From Sutcliffiella horikoshii (lineage in GTDB: Bacteria; Bacillota; Bacilli; Bacillales; Bacillaceae_I), in contig NZ_CP082918.1 in NCBI RefSeq assembly GCF_019931755.1, positions 2,088,001-2,152,000 of the forward strand: a stretch of DNA of 64,000 nucleotides. The letters run 5' to 3'. Positions within the stretch are counted from its first letter, which is position 1; each line of letters starts with the position of its first letter. Positions 53,571-62,021 of the stretch are shown here, piece by piece. The position numbers and the translations under genes are program-made. The notes under the pieces are model-generated. The model was given only the letters and a program-made list of their open reading frames with translations, was not told the origin of the DNA and made no database searches.

Positions 53571-54476
53571 TTACACTTGAAATAGATGAAATTTTAATCC
53601 GTAAGGGTCACTTACCATTATACTTTTCTCGTTAAACTCCTTCGTAATGATACAGTTATTTTCGATTAAGACTCTTTTAGCAACTTCCATGTTTTCAACA
53701 GCGAATTCGAAAAATACGGATTGATCACTATCCTTATTATGATTCTCTACATATAAATTCGTGCCATTCATAGTAAATAGTGTTTCAGAATCTGTACTTT
53801 TTTCTGGTTTCATCCCAAGGATTTGGTGATAAAATTTAATAGCATTCTCATAATCTTTCACTTGTAGTGCAATGTTATTTGTCATCTGATAATCGGAACG
53901 ATCATTAATTTTCTTACTTGGTTTATAATCTTCATATCCGGAAGGTAGTAGATCGAATAAGGGCCATACCGAACAAAAATCATCTCCTGGTCCGAAAAAC
54001 GCGCTTGAATGACGGTATATCTCTCCCGTATCATCTTTTGAAAAAACCGTCACGCCGGGGTAAAACCCTTCATCTACAACGAACCCCATGTCTTCTTTGA
54101 ATGATGTTCCTTTTGTGGAGACCATTGGGAAGTTCCAGCTTCTTTCTGCTGCGAAATTCTCTTGCACTTGAGGTTCATCCGGAGTTGACACGACAAACGC
54201 TGCCTTCCTGCGGATGTGATGGTATACACTATTAAATCCATCTGCCCACATCGTGCAATAGGAACAGCTTTTACCCATATTGTGGACCACGAATAATTCA
54301 TCTTTATCTTCAAACAACTCCGCCAAGCTTACCTTGCCATTTTGAAAAGACGAGAAGACATAATTATCGACTTTTTCTTTTTCTATGTTGCGTTTCATTT
54401 CTGCCAATTGCTTTTTCTTTTCTAGGATTTCTTTCTCAAGCTGTTGAATTTCTGTTAACATTTCCGTTTGATTCAA
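53571..54476 (-). CDS. DUF899 thioredoxin-like protein fused to a VOC domain
   Basis: About 301 residues from TTG 54476, 8 bp after GGAG; an upstream ATG at 54494 has no site. A coiled coil (about 1-35) precedes a DUF899 domain (about 40-185) with CSYCTMWADGFN, AFVVSTPD and FGPGDDFCSVWPLFDLLP. The last 105 residues (NNIALQVKDYENAIKFYHQILG onward, in parts) are a glyoxalase/VOC module. DUF899 proteins are thioredoxin-fold; the fusion suggests one enzyme that handles a thiol-conjugated or electrophilic compound. A palindrome covers its start site. Confidence 0.8.
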   Translation of the reverse strand: MNQTEMLTEIQQLEKEILEKKKQLAEMKRNIEKEKVDNYVFSSFQNGKVSLAELFEDKDELFVVHNMGKSCSYCTMWADGFNSVYHHIRRKAAFVVSTPDEPQVQENFAAERSWNFPMVSTKGTSFKEDMGFVVDEGFYPGVTVFSKDDTGEIYRHSSAFFGPGDDFCSVWPLFDLLPSGYEDYKPSKKINDRSDYQMTNNIALQVKDYENAIKFYHQILGMKPEKSTDSETLFTMNGTNLYVENHNKDSDQSVFFEFAVENMEVAKRVLIENNCIITKEFNEKSIMVSDPYGLKFHLFQV

Positions 54477-54493
54477 TACGACCACTCCATTCA

Positions 54494-54519
54494 AGATAGT
54501 ATTCTATCTACCTATTATA
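54494..54519 (-). promoter_or_regulatory. Promoter -10 and AGATAG palindrome of the DUF899-VOC gene
   Basis: TATAAT (minus strand, 54514-54519) is followed by AGATAG and CTATCT arms around TATT (54494-54509), placed over the likely start site. This is the position of a repressor site; the regulator is unknown. The -35 is weak. Confidence 0.5.
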
Positions 54520-54635
54520 CAACCTAAAATATGAAATAAAATTAAATTTTCAAAAAACACAAAATATTTCACGTAGCCCTTCATATAATAATACAACTAC
54601 TACTTACCCACATTTCATATAAAGGAGAGATGTTT

Positions 54636-54974
54636 ATGAGAGAAGCTCCTAATTACGGAGAATTTTATCCAAAGTCTTTGGTTCCGATTAATAAGGATGA
54701 TCTTGTGATTTTTCTAGAAAAAGTGACGGACTTTGAGTGTTGCGACAATTACAGCCATTGGTTGATTGCCCTTGAAGGCAGAGCGTTGGGGACGGGAGAA
54801 GATTATTACCATTGGCAAGTCGTTGTGTTCCCCGCTGAAATAGGTGGAGGTTTTGACTATAAGCATCCCCTTTACGTTTCTTCCTTCTTCTTATCCATTG
54901 ATGAGGCCATTGACTACACCTCTGAAGTGGAACGAATTGCAAGTGACGGTCAGCTATATACAATCGCTGGCTAA
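54636..54974 (+). CDS. Hypothetical acidic protein, 112 aa
   Basis: 112 residues, soluble and acidic, rich in Tyr, Trp and His. No family recognised. It has two Cys side by side (FECCDNYSHW). ATG 54636 is 8 bp after GGAG; ATG 54630 is too close to the ribosome site. It is divergent from the DUF899-VOC gene and shares the 159-bp intergenic region with it. Gene-like start and codon use make it likely real. Confidence 0.65.
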   Translation: MREAPNYGEFYPKSLVPINKDDLVIFLEKVTDFECCDNYSHWLIALEGRALGTGEDYYHWQVVVFPAEIGGGFDYKHPLYVSSFFLSIDEAIDYTSEVERIASDGQLYTIAG

Positions 54975-55097
54975 TGAAAAAAGTCAAATAAAAGAAAAAC
55001 GCCATGTTTTTCTTTTTGAAAGCGTTTGTGAAAGAATATACATATGAATGCCCCGCGGTTTCCTTTTTCAAAGTCCCCTCTTTAATTTAAAAAAAGC

Positions 55098-55115
55098 CCA
55101 CCGCTAATGCGATAG
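55098..55115 (-). terminator. Terminator of the fixABCX operon
   Basis: On the minus strand CTATCGC pairs with GCGGTGG (two G-U pairs) around ATTA, followed by GCTTTTTTT. Confidence 0.65.
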
Positions 55116-55119
55116 ACTC

Positions 55120-55416
55120 CTAAGCTAAACGGAACACAATTCCATGACCGCCTTTTGGATACTCCCATTTGATATTTTGATGGGGACAACCAATTCTGCA
55201 GCTTCCACATTCATGACAACCCTCGTAACCTACATGCATCCGAATATTTTCCCATTTGTAAATTTCTGCCGGACAAAATATTGTACAAATTTTATCGGGA
55301 CATTTTGTTAAACAAATATCTTCATCCATTACCGTTAAATGTGATTTGGTGTCAGCATTAAAGCGAACCAGGTATTGTTTTTCTTCGATAGACTGACCCT
55401 TTTTCTGTTCACTCAT
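55120..55416 (-). CDS. fixX: Ferredoxin-like protein FixX
   Basis: 98 residues from ATG 55416, which shares one base with the fixC stop. CLTKCPDKICTIFCP and CHECGSCRIGCPHQN provide the iron-sulfur ligands, the second set fitting a [4Fe-4S] cluster. It takes electrons from the FixABC complex. The longer open frame reaching 55515 overlaps fixC and has no ribosome site. Confidence 0.9.
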   Translation of the reverse strand: MSEQKKGQSIEEKQYLVRFNADTKSHLTVMDEDICLTKCPDKICTIFCPAEIYKWENIRMHVGYEGCHECGSCRIGCPHQNIKWEYPKGGHGIVFRLA

Positions 55417-56711
55417 TACTTCATCACCTTCCATGCCCGGTATGCGTCTCGGGCTAGTTTGAGTTTCTCTTTTGGTGAGCCAAGATCCTTCCAGATCTTT
55501 TTCTGCTTCTCCCACTTGGACTTACCATCAACCGTAAACATCTGACTGGCTGCACGGTTGACCATTGGAATGTACTGGTCGAAGTATTGCGGAAACTTAT
55601 TAAAGTGATGGGTGGAATCCTTGTATTTTTTCATATCCTGCCCAACAAAGCTCTTCATGAGATTGACCCTGTATTGATCCAGCGTCCGTTCGGAAAAGTC
55701 CCCGACTGACATGGCCTCAAGAATAGTGGATGCCGCCAACCTCCCTGAAGTCATGGCAAGGTTCGATCCCTCACGGTGGATGGCATTTACAAGCTGTGCC
55801 GCGTCTCCTACTACCAAGACCCCGTCCGCCACGATACGCCCCATTGATTTTAAGCCACCTTCTGGAATCAAGTGGGCCAGGTATTCAACAGGTTCCCCGC
55901 CAGCAAGATAAGGTCGGACCATTGGATGTGTCTTCACATATTCCAACAGTTCGTATGGTCTTATCTTATGCTCAATTAATCCAGATAGAAGTGTTCCGAC
56001 CCCGATACTTAAAGTGTCTTTGTTGGTGTACAGAAATCCTGTACCAAGAATGCCTTTTGTCGCATCTCCCAAAAGTTCAATAGTACAACCTTGGTTCTTT
56101 TCCAGGTTGAAACGGTCCTCAATGACCTTACTGTCCAGTTTAATGATTTCCATCGTGGCAAGGGCCACTTCATCCGGCCGGTATTCCTTGTGGAAACCAA
56201 GGGATTTACCGAGTAAGGAATTCACGCCGTCTGCAAGGACCACTACATCTGCATAAACCTCCCCGTCAGGCCGATCTGTCCTTACCCCCACCACTTTTCC
56301 ATCTTCTACGATACATTCCAGCACAACCGTTTCATTGACAAGCAATGCCCCCTGCTCCACCGCTTTCCCTGCGAACCATTGATCAAACTTCGCCCTTAGG
56401 ACGGTAAAATTATTATAAGGTTCCTGTGCCCATTCCAGGCCCTTATAGCCAAACGTAACAGCGGATTCCTTGTCCATCATCATAAAGCGTTGCTCGACAA
56501 TCGGCCTTTCAAGCGGGGCCTCTTTATGAAAATCAGGAATAATATCCTCCATCATCTTTCTGTATAACACTCCGCCCATTACATTTTTAGATCCGGGGTA
56601 TTCCCCCCTTTCCAGCAAAAGAACATTTGCACCGCCCTTAGCGAGTTCATATGCACAAGAGATACCCGCAGGCCCTGCCCCAACCACGATACAATCAAAC
56701 TTTTCCGGCAT
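55416..56711 (-). CDS. fixC: Flavoprotein FixC (ETF-quinone oxidoreductase-like)
   Basis: 431 residues. The FAD-binding start is CIVVGAGPAGISCAYELAKGG (in parts); VLVVGDAAQLVNAIHREGSNLAMTSG (in parts) is the second FAD motif. It is the membrane-associated quinone-linked subunit of FixABCX, which couples electron flow from FixAB to quinone and to FixX. It begins 1 bp after fixB. Confidence 0.92.
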   Translation of the reverse strand: MPEKFDCIVVGAGPAGISCAYELAKGGANVLLLERGEYPGSKNVMGGVLYRKMMEDIIPDFHKEAPLERPIVEQRFMMMDKESAVTFGYKGLEWAQEPYNNFTVLRAKFDQWFAGKAVEQGALLVNETVVLECIVEDGKVVGVRTDRPDGEVYADVVVLADGVNSLLGKSLGFHKEYRPDEVALATMEIIKLDSKVIEDRFNLEKNQGCTIELLGDATKGILGTGFLYTNKDTLSIGVGTLLSGLIEHKIRPYELLEYVKTHPMVRPYLAGGEPVEYLAHLIPEGGLKSMGRIVADGVLVVGDAAQLVNAIHREGSNLAMTSGRLAASTILEAMSVGDFSERTLDQYRVNLMKSFVGQDMKKYKDSTHHFNKFPQYFDQYIPMVNRAASQMFTVDGKSKWEKQKKIWKDLGSPKEKLKLARDAYRAWKVMK

Positions 56712-56712
56712 A

Positions 56713-57735
56713 TTAAACCTCGACCTCCTCTCCGTGTAAAGCTTTGTTAAATTCCTTTACAAGCAATGGGACGATTTCAAAAGCATCTCCTACAATCCCA
56801 TAATGACAAGAATTGAAGATGGCCGCATCAGGATCTTTATTAATGGCAATAATCATTCCTGAATTCTTCATTCCCACAATATGCTGGATGGCCCCGGAGA
56901 TACCGATGGCAAAATAAATCTTTGGTGTTACCGTGACCCCCGTCTGTCCGACCTGATGATGATGGTCGATCCAGCCCGCTTCCACTACATCACGGCTTGC
57001 TCCAACCACTCCTCCAAGCGTTTTTGCAAGTTGATGAACAAGTTCAAATCCTTGCTCACTTCCAAGACCTTTTCCTCCAGCTACGACAATATCCGCTTCA
57101 TCAATCCTGATTTTTTTGGTAGCTTCCCTGACAATTTTTAAAACTTTTGTCCGCATATCTTCTTCTTTGATATCGATATTCTCTGCAACTAACTTACCGG
57201 TACGTCCCTTCTCCGGTTGCAGTGCTTTCATCACTTTCGGACGAACAGTTGCCATTTGTGGTCGGTACTTTTTACAGAGGATAGTCGCCATGATGTTGCC
57301 GCCGAATGCCGGGCGACTGGCCAAAAGTAACCCCGTATCCTCTTCTACATCGAGTTCGGTTGTGTCAGCAGTTAAGCCTGTTGGAAGATCCGTCGCAACT
57401 GCACTAGCAAGGTCCTTTCCAGTTGATGTGGCCCCGTACAAAATAATCTCCGGCTTGTACTTTTCACTGCAATGAAGTAGTGCTTTCATAAAAGATTCCG
57501 TACGATACAATTGGAATATCGGTTGATCATATACATAAACCGTATCTGCTCCATATTCAAAAACTGTATCTGAAAGTGCTGTAACATTTTCACCGATTAT
57601 TATTCCGGCAAGCTCCACTCCCCGTTTGTCCGCAAGTGTTCGCCCGGCCCCAAGCAGCTCCAAGGAAACCGGTGCGATCTTCCCTTCATTTTCTTCAATA
57701 AAAACCCAGACCCCGCTATAATCCTCAAAACTCAC
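56713..57735 (-). CDS. fixB: Electron transfer flavoprotein alpha subunit FixB/EtfA
   Basis: 340 residues. The C-terminal FAD domain has VVAGGKGLGSEQGFELVHQLA, VGASRDVVEAGWIDHHHQVGQTG and FAIGISGAIQHIVGMKNSG (in parts). GTG start 4 bp inside fixA. The N-terminal half is the ETF alpha/beta fold. It carries the FAD that receives electrons with FixA. Confidence 0.93.
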   Translation of the reverse strand: MSFEDYSGVWVFIEENEGKIAPVSLELLGAGRTLADKRGVELAGIIIGENVTALSDTVFEYGADTVYVYDQPIFQLYRTESFMKALLHCSEKYKPEIILYGATSTGKDLASAVATDLPTGLTADTTELDVEEDTGLLLASRPAFGGNIMATILCKKYRPQMATVRPKVMKALQPEKGRTGKLVAENIDIKEEDMRTKVLKIVREATKKIRIDEADIVVAGGKGLGSEQGFELVHQLAKTLGGVVGASRDVVEAGWIDHHHQVGQTGVTVTPKIYFAIGISGAIQHIVGMKNSGMIIAINKDPDAAIFNSCHYGIVGDAFEIVPLLVKEFNKALHGEEVEV

Positions 57736-58562
57736 TTCGATCCCCTCATTTCTGCAAACAACTCTTTCCTTTCCAACACTACTGAAAGCAACTGTTGTAC
57801 CTGTTCGTCCGCGTTGCCCTCAAGTAGCTTTCCACCTTCTGGTTTAGGTGGGGCCCAAACTTTTGCAACAATGGTTGGTGAGCCCTTTAAACCTAGCTGT
57901 TTCCTGTCAATATCCTCTAAATCATTAACAGACCAGATGACAGGTTGATATCGCGCAGCCTTTAGCATATTTGGAAAAGAGGAGTATGGAACTTCGTTAA
58001 TCTCTTTTTCTACGGAAAGCAAACAAGGCAGTGTAGTCTGCACGACTTCATACCCATCTTCAAGTTTCCTATGAACTACCATATTGCCATCCTCTTTGTT
58101 GATTTCGACGACTTTATTAACTGAGGTCAAAGGTGGTATATCAAGACGCCGGGCAATACCGGGCCCTACTTGTCCTGTATCACCGTCAATGGTCATTTTC
58201 CCGCAGATAATCAAATCGACCGGCTTGATTTCGCTGATCTTATTGATTGCCTTTGTCAGTGCATAACTGGTTGCTAAGGTGTCCGCTCCGGCAAAAGCCC
58301 TGTCAGAAATCATATATCCCTCGTCGGCTCCAATCTCAATGCATTTCCGAATAGCTTTAACCGCTGGTGGTGGACCCATCGTGACGACCGATACGGTTCC
58401 TCCATATTTATTTTTCAGGCGTACAGCCTCTTCTACCGCGTGGGCATCATAAGGATTTAATATCGCCGGTGCACTGGCTCGATCCATCGTATTCGTTTTC
58501 GGATTCATCTTTATCACTTTTGTATCTGGTACTTGCTTTATACAGGCAACAATGTGAAGCAA
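57732..58562 (-). CDS. fixA: Electron transfer flavoprotein beta subunit FixA/EtfB
   Basis: 276 residues; TTG start 7 bp after AGGAGGG. CIKQVPDTKVIKMNP and LICGKMTIDGDTGQVGPGIARRL (in parts) are typical, the latter close to the nucleotide-binding loop of bifurcating EtfB/FixA proteins. In diazotrophs FixABCX uses NADH to reduce quinone and ferredoxin together. First gene of the operon; genes overlap or nearly touch throughout. Confidence 0.92.
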   Translation of the reverse strand: MLHIVACIKQVPDTKVIKMNPKTNTMDRASAPAILNPYDAHAVEEAVRLKNKYGGTVSVVTMGPPPAVKAIRKCIEIGADEGYMISDRAFAGADTLATSYALTKAINKISEIKPVDLIICGKMTIDGDTGQVGPGIARRLDIPPLTSVNKVVEINKEDGNMVVHRKLEDGYEVVQTTLPCLLSVEKEINEVPYSSFPNMLKAARYQPVIWSVNDLEDIDRKQLGLKGSPTIVAKVWAPPKPEGGKLLEGNADEQVQQLLSVVLERKELFAEMRGSK

Positions 58563-58700
58563 ATCTTTTCCCTCCTGCCCTTTATCTATTTGTAATGATG
58601 AATAGTAATGTATATTCGTCCCACTACTATCACTATATAAAGTTATTTAAGAGAAAATACCGGTTTTTATAGATTTGTTGACATGTTGGATGAAAAAGAA

Positions 58701-58735
58701 AAAACATTACTCCTTTGTGTGGGGAGCAATGTTTT
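58701..58735 (-). terminator. Terminator of citR
   Basis: AAAACATT-CTCC pairs with GGAG-AATGTTTT with one mismatch; the minus strand continues TTCTTTTTC. Confidence 0.78.
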
Positions 58736-58749
58736 AATTCTAGTCATTG

Positions 58750-59628
58750 TTAAATTCTGTATTGTGATAAAAACTTCAGAAACTCTTTTTGTATAGAATG
58801 CTCATATTTCATCAGTGCGTATGTCTTGGCATCGGGTAGATTTATCGACTGGCAATCTACTTCAAGTAGCCTTCCTTCTAAAAGTTCACGCCTCACAGTG
58901 GATTTAGGTAAAATGGACACCCCTAGCCCTTCTATTATGAACCGCTTAGTTATATGCGTCTGGGAAACCTTCATCATTTTGGTGTGAGGGTACTTCACCT
59001 TTATCTGCTGACATAGTTCGTCCCAATATCCAGGGTGATTGTGAGTCAATAAGGTATGTTGCCGAAAGATATCTTCTTCTTCAATTGGATATCCTGTCTC
59101 CAAATCAAAGCCGTCGTGAGGCACCGCCAAAACTAGGGGATCTTCATATAAATGATGGCATTTAAGATCTGTTTTTCTGTTAGGCAGACATGATAAACCG
59201 ATATCCACTTCTTCGAGTTCCACTGCCTGTTCAATTTTGATAGATTCTATAATTTTTACGGAAATTTCTATGTTTGAATGTGATTGAATGAATTGTTTTA
59301 GCACAAAAGGCAAAATGGTATCCGCAATCAACGGAGAGATTCCGATGGTGAGTTGTGATGTGAACCCCTGTTGAAAGGAATGCAAATTCGATATTCCTTC
59401 TTCATAAAGGGATAGCAATGTTTTTGCTTCCTTCACATACCTTCTCCCTGCCTCGGTCAATATTACTTTTCTACCCTCGCGAACAAACAGCTCTGCTCCC
59501 ACTTCCTTTTCTAATTGCTTAATATGTACTGTTACTGTGGGTTGTGAAATATATAACAGTTCTGATGCCTTTCTGAAATTTCCATGTTCTGCAGCTATTA
59601 CAAATGTTTTCAGCCAGTTAAGCTCCAT
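58750..59628 (-). CDS. citR: LysR-type regulator CitR
   Basis: 292 residues from ATG 59628, preceded by GAGGTG; the frame opens 11 codons earlier without a site. The helix-turn-helix is GNFRKASELLYISQPTVTVHIKQLE (in parts), followed by the two-lobed effector domain. It is divergent from citA with 110 bp between, the same arrangement as B. subtilis citR-citA, where CitR represses the minor citrate synthase. Confidence 0.85.
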   Translation of the reverse strand: MELNWLKTFVIAAEHGNFRKASELLYISQPTVTVHIKQLEKEVGAELFVREGRKVILTEAGRRYVKEAKTLLSLYEEGISNLHSFQQGFTSQLTIGISPLIADTILPFVLKQFIQSHSNIEISVKIIESIKIEQAVELEEVDIGLSCLPNRKTDLKCHHLYEDPLVLAVPHDGFDLETGYPIEEEDIFRQHTLLTHNHPGYWDELCQQIKVKYPHTKMMKVSQTHITKRFIIEGLGVSILPKSTVRRELLEGRLLEVDCQSINLPDAKTYALMKYEHSIQKEFLKFLSQYRI

Positions 59629-59738
59629 CGAATCACACCTCTGATTATTTATATTAATCAATTAGTTTAAAAATCTTTAATTTTCTTAATCAATGCTATT
59701 TTATACAATATAAGTAATAAAAGAAAGGGTGATGAAGG

Positions 59739-60821
59739 GTGAGTATACAAAGAGGATTAAAAGGTGTCATTGCAGCTGAAACCAGGATTGCGGAAGTGGA
59801 TGGTTCAAATGGTCGGTTGATTTACCGCGGATATGAAATAAGGGATATTGCTACTACTTATTCATTTGAGGAAATTGCTCATCTATTATGGTTCGGTGAA
59901 TTGCCTTCAGGTGCACAGTTAGAAAAATTCAAATCTACTTTTGCTTCATATAGGAACCCTTCCCCAACGATGGAAAAAGTTTTAAATGTTCTTCCTAGTG
60001 ATATGGATATGATGAGTGTGGTAAGAACAGTGATTTCCAGTGCCGGGGGCCAATCCATGACGTGGAAACCGACTGTTGAGGATGCGATGATATTGACAGC
60101 GGTTATTCCCACAATCATTGCTTATCGAAAGAGAATACTAGAGGGTAAAGATCTAATTGCTCCTTGTTTTAAATATAGTCATGTGGAGAATTATCTGTAT
60201 ATGTTACATGGAAGTCCAGCAAGTCCTGAGCACATCCGCGCTCTGGAAACCTATATGATATTGACAATGGAACACGGAATGAATGCATCCACTTTCTCTG
60301 CAAGGGTAACTGCTTCAACTGAATCGGATCTTGTATCTGCGGTAACTTCCGCTATCGGCACGATGAAAGGTCCTCTTCATGGCGGAGCTCCTTCTGAGGT
60401 AATAGTATTGTTGAATGAATTGAGTGAAGTTGAAAATAAAAAATTGCACTTACGAGAAAAAATTCTCTCGGGAGAAAAGCTGATGGGATTTGGGCATCGA
60501 GTTTATAAAACGCATGATCCACGTTCGATAGCGCTGAAGGAAACTTTGTCAGGACATGTAGGAAAAGATAGATGGCTTGACTTGGCATTAGAGGTAGAGA
60601 ATGCTGCAATAGATGTGTTGGAAGAACTTAAACCCGGCAGAGGGTTGTATACGAATGTTGAGTTTTATGCTGCCGCCATCATGAAAGCAATAAATATGGA
60701 TTCTTCCCTCTTTACGCCAACTTTTACAGCTAGTCGAATGGTCGGGTGGACAGCGCATGTTCTGGAGCAGGCTGAGGATAATGTGATATATCGTCCATTG
60801 TCGAGGTATGTGGGGAAATAG
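59739..60821 (+). CDS. citA: Citrate synthase CitA (minor type)
   Basis: 360 residues; GTG start after AAAGGGTGATGAAGG. LIYRGYEIRDIA, GPLHGGAPSEV with a catalytic His, MGFGHRVYKTHDPR with the second His, and the C-terminal Asp/Arg region are intact. It condenses acetyl-CoA and oxaloacetate. The citR neighbour marks it as the CitA paralogue rather than the main CitZ. Confidence 0.92.
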   Translation: MSIQRGLKGVIAAETRIAEVDGSNGRLIYRGYEIRDIATTYSFEEIAHLLWFGELPSGAQLEKFKSTFASYRNPSPTMEKVLNVLPSDMDMMSVVRTVISSAGGQSMTWKPTVEDAMILTAVIPTIIAYRKRILEGKDLIAPCFKYSHVENYLYMLHGSPASPEHIRALETYMILTMEHGMNASTFSARVTASTESDLVSAVTSAIGTMKGPLHGGAPSEVIVLLNELSEVENKKLHLREKILSGEKLMGFGHRVYKTHDPRSIALKETLSGHVGKDRWLDLALEVENAAIDVLEELKPGRGLYTNVEFYAAAIMKAINMDSSLFTPTFTASRMVGWTAHVLEQAEDNVIYRPLSRYVGK

Positions 60822-60836
60822 CGGGTATATTTATGA

Positions 60837-60865
60837 AGGCGCCTGATAAATTAGGCGCCTAAGTT
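60837..60865 (+). terminator. Terminator of citA
   Basis: AGGCGCCT twice as self-complementary arms around GATAAATT, followed by AAGTTTTCC. Confidence 0.75.
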
Positions 60866-60910
60866 TTCCGATTTGTTTACATAACAATATTATAGTACCA
60901 GTCCTTGGCT

Positions 60911-61059
60911 ATGAAGACATTTCCTACTGTAAAAACAGCTTTAAAGTGTCTTCATTGGCCCTATGAAGACACTATCGAGGAAAAATCTAGCTCTAAATTG
61001 TCTTCATCCCCCATATGAAGACACTTTCCACCCAAAAACCATCATTATAGTGTCTTCAT
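60911..61059. repeat. Phased palindromic array D, period 52 bp
   Basis: ATGAAGACA begins at 60911, 60963 and 61015; its inverse TGTCTTCAT at 60947, 60999 and 61051. All steps are exactly 52 bp, with each 9-bp inverted pair enclosing 27 bases. The loops differ but each has an A5 tract at its centre. Array C at 43950 shares ATGAAGAC and the 52-bp period. It lies between convergent citA and the FrnE-like gene. Confidence 0.92.
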
Positions 61060-61101
61060 CCTGCCTGATTAGTAGATTGCCCCCCTCTACCCCACAAAAA
61101 A

Positions 61102-61128
61102 CCAGAACCCCATCCAAAAGGGTTCTGG
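61102..61128 (-). terminator. Terminator of the FrnE-like gene
   Basis: CCAGAACCC and GGGTTCTGG pair perfectly around 9 bases; the minus strand continues TTTTTTGTGG. It is 75 bp past the stop. Confidence 0.8.
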
Positions 61129-61172
61129 CTACTCCAAACATAAATATTAATACAGGCTTAAATACGTGAAAA

Positions 61173-61193
61173 GTGGGTCGTGGAACCTGTCCC
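61173..61193. repeat. Possible solitary REP-like element
   Basis: GTGGGTCGTGGAACCTGTCC resembles short GGGACAGGTTCC-type sequences scattered in Firmicutes near Y1 (REP-associated) transposases. Only one copy is seen in the window and no transposase, so the call is weak. Confidence 0.3.
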
Positions 61194-61202
61194 TAAACCC
61201 AA

Positions 61203-61916
61203 TCACTCACAGCAGTCGTCAGAGCAATAGGAAGTTTCGCTTTTATTCTTAGACTCAAAATTCTGCAACTTCGGCTTTTCGTTCTCTTCTTCCCATACTT
61301 TAGCCAAGGCTTCAGCAAACACTTCCGGGGGTTGTGCTCCGGATATGGCATATTTGCTGTTTAATACAAAGAATGGAACTCCTTGTACACCAATTTCTCT
61401 TGCTTCTCTTTGGTCGAAGCGGACATCTTTTTCATAAGCGTCTCCGGCTAACACTTCTTCCACTTCCGCAGAGTCCAAACCTAGGCTGACCGCTAATTCT
61501 TTTAAATAGCCTTTGTCGCCAATATGTTTAGACTCAGTAAAGTACGATCTTAGTAAACGTTCAGTGATTTCTTTTGCTTTGCCCTTTGTTTCAGCATATT
61601 TGGTTAAACGGTGAGCATCAAATGTATTGGTTGGAATTGAGGTATCAAAATTAAACTGCAACCCTACCTCAGCCGCTTGTTTGGCAACCCCGGCGCTCAT
61701 TCTTTTCGCCTCTTCTACAGGCATTCCATATTTCTTCGCAAGTATTTCATATATAGTCAAATCAGTATCACGCTTTGCATTTGGGTCTAATTCAAAGCTT
61801 TTATATTCTATTTCAATCTTATCTTTATGTGGGAAATCTTCCAATGCTTTTTCCAATCTTCGTTTTCCGATATAGCAGAAAGGACAAACATAATCTGACC
61901 AGATTTCTATTTTCAT
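61203..61916 (-). CDS. DsbA family oxidoreductase (FrnE-like)
   Basis: 237 residues, cytoplasmic. CPFC (C11, C14) in SDYVCPFCYIGKRRLE is the redox site; GVQGVPFFVLNSKYAISGAQ holds the cis-Pro loop. This is the FrnE type. The C-terminus ends SYCSDDCCE, an extra Cys cluster. FrnE of Deinococcus also uses a second Cys pair in oxidative-stress protection, so the tail may matter. ATG after GAGGTGCAACG. A triple GTATG repeat lies at its promoter. Confidence 0.9.
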   Translation of the reverse strand: MKIEIWSDYVCPFCYIGKRRLEKALEDFPHKDKIEIEYKSFELDPNAKRDTDLTIYEILAKKYGMPVEEAKRMSAGVAKQAAEVGLQFNFDTSIPTNTFDAHRLTKYAETKGKAKEITERLLRSYFTESKHIGDKGYLKELAVSLGLDSAEVEEVLAGDAYEKDVRFDQREAREIGVQGVPFFVLNSKYAISGAQPPEVFAEALAKVWEEENEKPKLQNFESKNKSETSYCSDDCCE

Positions 61917-61940
61917 CGTTGCACCTCATTTCCTAAACTA

Positions 61941-61967
61941 GTATGTATTATCATACCATAATGTATG
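61941..61967 (-). promoter_or_regulatory. GTATG/CATAC/GTATG operator candidate
   Basis: GTATG (61941), CATAC (61952) and GTATG (61963) at 11-bp steps form two overlapping palindromes upstream of the FrnE-like gene, overlapping a likely -10 (GATAAT on the minus strand). The spacing puts all three on one face of the helix. The regulator is unknown. Confidence 0.5.
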
Positions 61968-62021
61968 AAAAACCTCTTTTAATATGACTTGGAACGAAAA
62001 GCAAGGTCCCGGCTCCCTTCC

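Noticed and set aside
55120..55515. 131-residue form of FixX
   Set aside because: The extra N-terminus is fixC read in another frame; ATG 55416 fits the family start.
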